Origin: Streptomyces humidus | GTDB lineage: Bacteria; Actinomycetota; Actinomycetes; Streptomycetales; Streptomycetaceae | Assembly: GCF_014649655.1 (NCBI RefSeq) | Contig: NZ_BMTL01000027.1 | Span: forward strand, 1 to 64,000 | DNA: 64,000 nucleotides | Direction of reading: 5' to 3' | In this document: piece after piece, positions 61,475 to 64,000 of the stretch | Numbering within the stretch: the stretch's first letter is position 1 | Layout: each line of letters opens with the position of its first letter | Position numbers and translations under genes: made by a program | The notes under the pieces: generated by a model | Seen by the model: the letters and a program-made list of their open reading frames with translations, nothing else | Databases searched by the model: none | Told to the model about the DNA's origin: nothing

Positions 61475-64000
61475 TCAGACGTTGCGGCGGTACTGGCCGC
61501 CCACCTCGAAGAAGGCGTCGGTGATCTGCTGGAGGGAGCAGACCCGGGCTGCGTCCATGAGGACGGCGAAGACGTTGCGGTCGTTCACCGCCGCGTCCTT
61601 GAGGGCGGCCAGCGCCGTATGCGCCGCGTCACGGTGACCTGCCTGGAAGTTCCGCACGCGCTCCAGCTGCGAGAGCTTCTCCTCCTCGGTGGCGCGGGCG
61701 AGTTCGATGACGCCGGGCTCGGCGGTGTCGGCGTGCGGGTTGCGGAAGGTGTTCACGCCGATGATGGGCAGCGTGCCGTCGTGCTTGCGCTGCTCGTAGA
61801 GCATCGACTCGTCCTGGATCCGCCCGCGCTGGTAGCCGGTCTCCATGGCGCCGAGCACGCCGCCGCGCTCGCTGATCCGGTCGAACTCCTGCAGCACCGC
61901 CTCCTCGACCAGGTCGGTGAGCTCGTCGATGACGAACGACCCCTGCAGGGGGTTCTCGTTCATCGCCAGGCCCCATTCCCGGTTGATGATCAGCTGGATG
62001 GCCAGGGCCCGGCGCACCGACTCCTCGGTGGGCGTGGTCACCGCCTCGTCGTAGGCGTTGGTGTGCAGGCTGTTGCAGTTGTCGTAGATCGCGATGAGCG
62101 CCTGCAGACTGGTGCGGATGTCGTTGAAGTCCATCTCCTGGGCGTGCAGGGAGCGTCCGGAGGTCTGGACGTGGTACTTCAGCTTCTGGCTGCGCTCGTT
62201 CGCGCCGTACTTCTCCTTCATGGCGACGGCCCAGATGCGGCGGGCCACCCGGCCGAGGACGGAGTACTCCGGGTCCATGCCGTTGGAGAAGAAGAACGAC
62301 AGGTTGGGCGCGAAGTCGTCGATGTGCATGCCCCGGGCGAGGTAGGCCTCCACGTAGGTGAAGCCGTTGGCCAGGGTGAAGGCGAGCTGGCTGATCGGGT
62401 TCGCCCCGGCCTCGGCGATGTGGTAGCCGGAGATGGACACCGAGTAGAAGTTGCGGACCTTCTGCGCGATGAACCACTCCTGGATGTCGGCCATCATCCG
62501 CAGGCTGAACTCGGTGGAGAACAGGCAGGTGTTCTGGCCCTGGTCCTCTTTGAGGATGTCGGCCTGGACCGTGCCGCGCACGTTCGCCAGCGCCCGCGCC
62601 CGCAGTTCGGCCGCCTCCTCGGGGGAGGGCGCGCGGCCCTCGGCGGCGCGGAAGGCGTCCGTCTGCTGGTCGATGGCGGTGTTCAGGAAGAACGCCAGGA
62701 CCGTCGGAGCCGGTCCGTTGATGGTCATGGACACGGAGGTGGTGGGCGCGACGAGGTCGAAGCCGTCGTACAGCGCCTTCATGTCGTCCAGGGTGGCCAC
62801 CGACACGCCGGAGGTGCCGACCTTGCCGTAGATGTCGGGTCGTTCGTCGGGGTCGCGGCCGTAGAGGGTGACCGAGTCGAACGCGGTGGACAGGCGGGTG
62901 GCCGGCTGGCCCTCGGAGAGCAGTTTGAAGCGTCGGTTGGTGCGGAACGGGTCGCCCTCGCCGGCGAACATGCGCGCCGGGTCCTCGCCGTCGCGCTTGA
63001 ACGGGAACACCCCGGCGGTGAAGGGGAACCGGCCGGGCAGGTTCTCCCGGCGCCAGAACCGCACCAGTTCGCCGTGGTCGGTGAAGCGGGGCAGCGCGAC
63101 GCGCGGGATCTTGTTCCCCGACAGCGACTCGCGGGTCAGCTCGGTGCGGATCTCCTTGTCCCGGATCCGCACCACCTGCTCGTCCCCGGAGTAGGAGGCC
63201 ACGACGGCCGGCCACTCGCGGAGCTGCTCGGCGATCGCGTGCGGGAGGCCCGCTCGGGCCGTTTCGAGGAGCCCCCGCACGTTCGCGGCGTCGGAGCCGG
63301 CCTCGGCGAGCTCCTCGCCGACCGTCTCCAGGCGCTGCACCCGGCGCGCCGCCTCGGCCAGCCGGTCGGTCTCGGCGTGATAGGCGCGGATGCTGTCGGT
63401 GATCTCGGCGAGGTAGCGCACACGGTCCGCGGGGACCACCTGCCGGATCGCGGAGGAGTGGCGCACGTCGACCGGCGCCAGCGTGCCCTCCGACAGCGGC
63501 AGTCCCTTCTCCGCCAGGGCGGCCTTGAGATGTTGGTGGAGCGCGGTGACCCCGTCGTCGTTGAAGGTGGCCGCCGAGGTGCCGAACACCGGCATGTCCT
63601 CGGGCCGCATGCCGAACGCCTCGCGGTTGCGCACCAGTTGACGTCCCACATCACGCATCGCGTCCTTGGCGCCGCGCCGTTCGAACTTGTTGATCGCCAC
63701 GACGTCGGCGAAGTCGAGCATGTCGATCTTCTCCAGCTGTGAGGCGGCCCCGAACTCCGGCGTCATCACGTACAGCGAGGTGTCGACGAACGGCACGATC
63801 GCCGCGTCGCCCTGGCCGATGCCCGGCGTCTCCACGATCACCAGGTCGAAACCGGCCGCCTTGACCACGTCGATCACGTCGGACAGGTGCTCCGGCAGCT
63901 CATGGCTGCCGCGGGTGGCCAGGCTGCGGAAGAAGACCCGGTTGCCGTCGAGCGAGTTCATCCGGATCCGGTCGCCGAGCAGCGCGCCGCCGCCGCGCCG
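61475..64000 (-). CDS. icmF: fused isobutyryl-CoA mutase IcmF (N-terminus beyond window)
   Basis: The visible 842 codons hold the C-terminal half of a MeaB-like G-protein domain (HELPEHLSDVIDVVKAAGFD, ETPGIGQGD, VVAINKFERRGAKDA) fused to the mutase barrel (FTAGVFPFKRDGEDPARMFA, YGKVGTSGVSVATLDDMKAL, SVSISGYHIAEAGANPISQL, RARALANVRGTVQADIL). IcmF interconverts isobutyryl-CoA and n-butyryl-CoA with B12, and its own G domain protects it. The fusion order, B12 and G domain first and then mutase, is the IcmF type. The B12 domain lies outside the window. Transcribed away from the sugar cluster. Confidence 0.93.
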   Translation of the reverse strand, partial: RRGGGALLGDRIRMNSLDGNRVFFRSLATRGSHELPEHLSDVIDVVKAAGFDLVIVETPGIGQGDAAIVPFVDTSLYVMTPEFGAASQLEKIDMLDFADVVAINKFERRGAKDAMRDVGRQLVRNREAFGMRPEDMPVFGTSAATFNDDGVTALHQHLKAALAEKGLPLSEGTLAPVDVRHSSAIRQVVPADRVRYLAEITDSIRAYHAETDRLAEAARRVQRLETVGEELAEAGSDAANVRGLLETARAGLPHAIAEQLREWPAVVASYSGDEQVVRIRDKEIRTELTRESLSGNKIPRVALPRFTDHGELVRFWRRENLPGRFPFTAGVFPFKRDGEDPARMFAGEGDPFRTNRRFKLLSEGQPATRLSTAFDSVTLYGRDPDERPDIYGKVGTSGVSVATLDDMKALYDGFDLVAPTTSVSMTINGPAPTVLAFFLNTAIDQQTDAFRAAEGRAPSPEEAAELRARALANVRGTVQADILKEDQGQNTCLFSTEFSLRMMADIQEWFIAQKVRNFYSVSISGYHIAEAGANPISQLAFTLANGFTYVEAYLARGMHIDDFAPNLSFFFSNGMDPEYSVLGRVARRIWAVAMKEKYGANERSQKLKYHVQTSGRSLHAQEMDFNDIRTSLQALIAIYDNCNSLHTNAYDEAVTTPTEESVRRALAIQLIINREWGLAMNENPLQGSFVIDELTDLVEEAVLQEFDRISERGGVLGAMETGYQRGRIQDESMLYEQRKHDGTLPIIGVNTFRNPHADTAEPGVIELARATEEEKLSQLERVRNFQAGHRDAAHTALAALKDAAVNDRNVFAVLMDAARVCSLQQITDAFFEVGGQYRRNV

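Noticed and set aside
61355..63742. 795-codon plus frame opposite icmF
   Set aside because: Val/Gly/His/Asp-rich shadow of the mutase gene.

Overview
The window is high-GC actinobacterial DNA and almost certainly comes from a Streptomyces chromosome. The evidence is pervasive G/C at third codon positions, many GTG and some TTG starts, leaderless or GGAGG-led genes, perfect GC hairpins just after stop codons, and several streptomycete-typical families: a conservon, DUF5133, a SigB/F/G-type sigma factor, a PAS-GAF-SpoIIE-ATPase protein, an NPP1-like toxin, a GH46 chitosanase and GH64 glucanase, and LacI-controlled sugar operons without their own ATPase. I saw no rRNA, tRNA, CRISPR array, intact insertion sequence or origin.

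Layout. 1-5.8 kb is a glycogen/alpha-glucan neighbourhood: the N-terminus of glgE (cut by the left edge), a DUF5133 protein, a degenerate ATPase-fold protein overlapping glgX, a two-domain glyoxalase-fold protein and a stress/development sigma factor. 6.4-21 kb is mixed housekeeping and secreted functions: a second hydroxymethylbilane synthase, an acetyltransferase, an NPP1 protein, a small ATP-dependent DNA ligase, DoxX plus peroxiredoxin, a PAS/GAF/SpoIIE/HATPase signalling protein, a TauD-type dioxygenase, a metallophosphoesterase, a secreted GH64 glucanase, a dienelactone hydrolase and a YciO-type protein. 21.1-26.5 kb is a six-gene operon in which every junction overlaps: cvnA-cvnB-cvnC-cvnD followed by a CYP157-like P450 lacking the ExxR arginine and a canonical CYP154-like P450. 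26.5-30.2 kb is gene-poor. It holds an orphan S1-domain fragment with its partner gene, framed by an inverted pair of a conserved short sequence, then an ArsR regulator and an orphan roadblock protein.

30.2-34.4 kb is a GH42 beta-galactosidase locus that has lost its transporter: only the 3' half of one permease remains between the galactosidase and its LacI regulator, which has three overlapping palindromes upstream. 34.4-52.8 kb carries secreted and membrane functions: a lipoprotein, a flavodoxin-like reductase, a CASTOR/POLLUX-type channel with a TTA codon at position 11, an M4 metalloprotease with P-domain, an Mrr-like membrane protein, a GH46 chitosanase with a CsnR-type box, a MOSC protein, a secretory lipase, an AraC regulator, a DHA2 exporter, an Ala/Lys-rich histone-like protein and a polysaccharide deacetylase.

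53-61.1 kb is a coherent sugar-utilisation cluster: a secreted clan GH-A hydrolase with a ricin-type lectin domain, two permeases, a solute-binding lipoprotein and a GH127 beta-L-arabinofuranosidase, with a divergent LacI regulator and a candidate operator between them. The likely job is capture, import and cytosolic hydrolysis of arabinofuranose-containing oligosaccharides. The right edge cuts a fused isobutyryl-CoA mutase (icmF).

The most promising leads are the inverted pair flanking the S1 cassette, the three-unit operator array, the deletion in the galactosidase locus and the paired conservon P450s. I found nothing that I can call a wholly new system with confidence.
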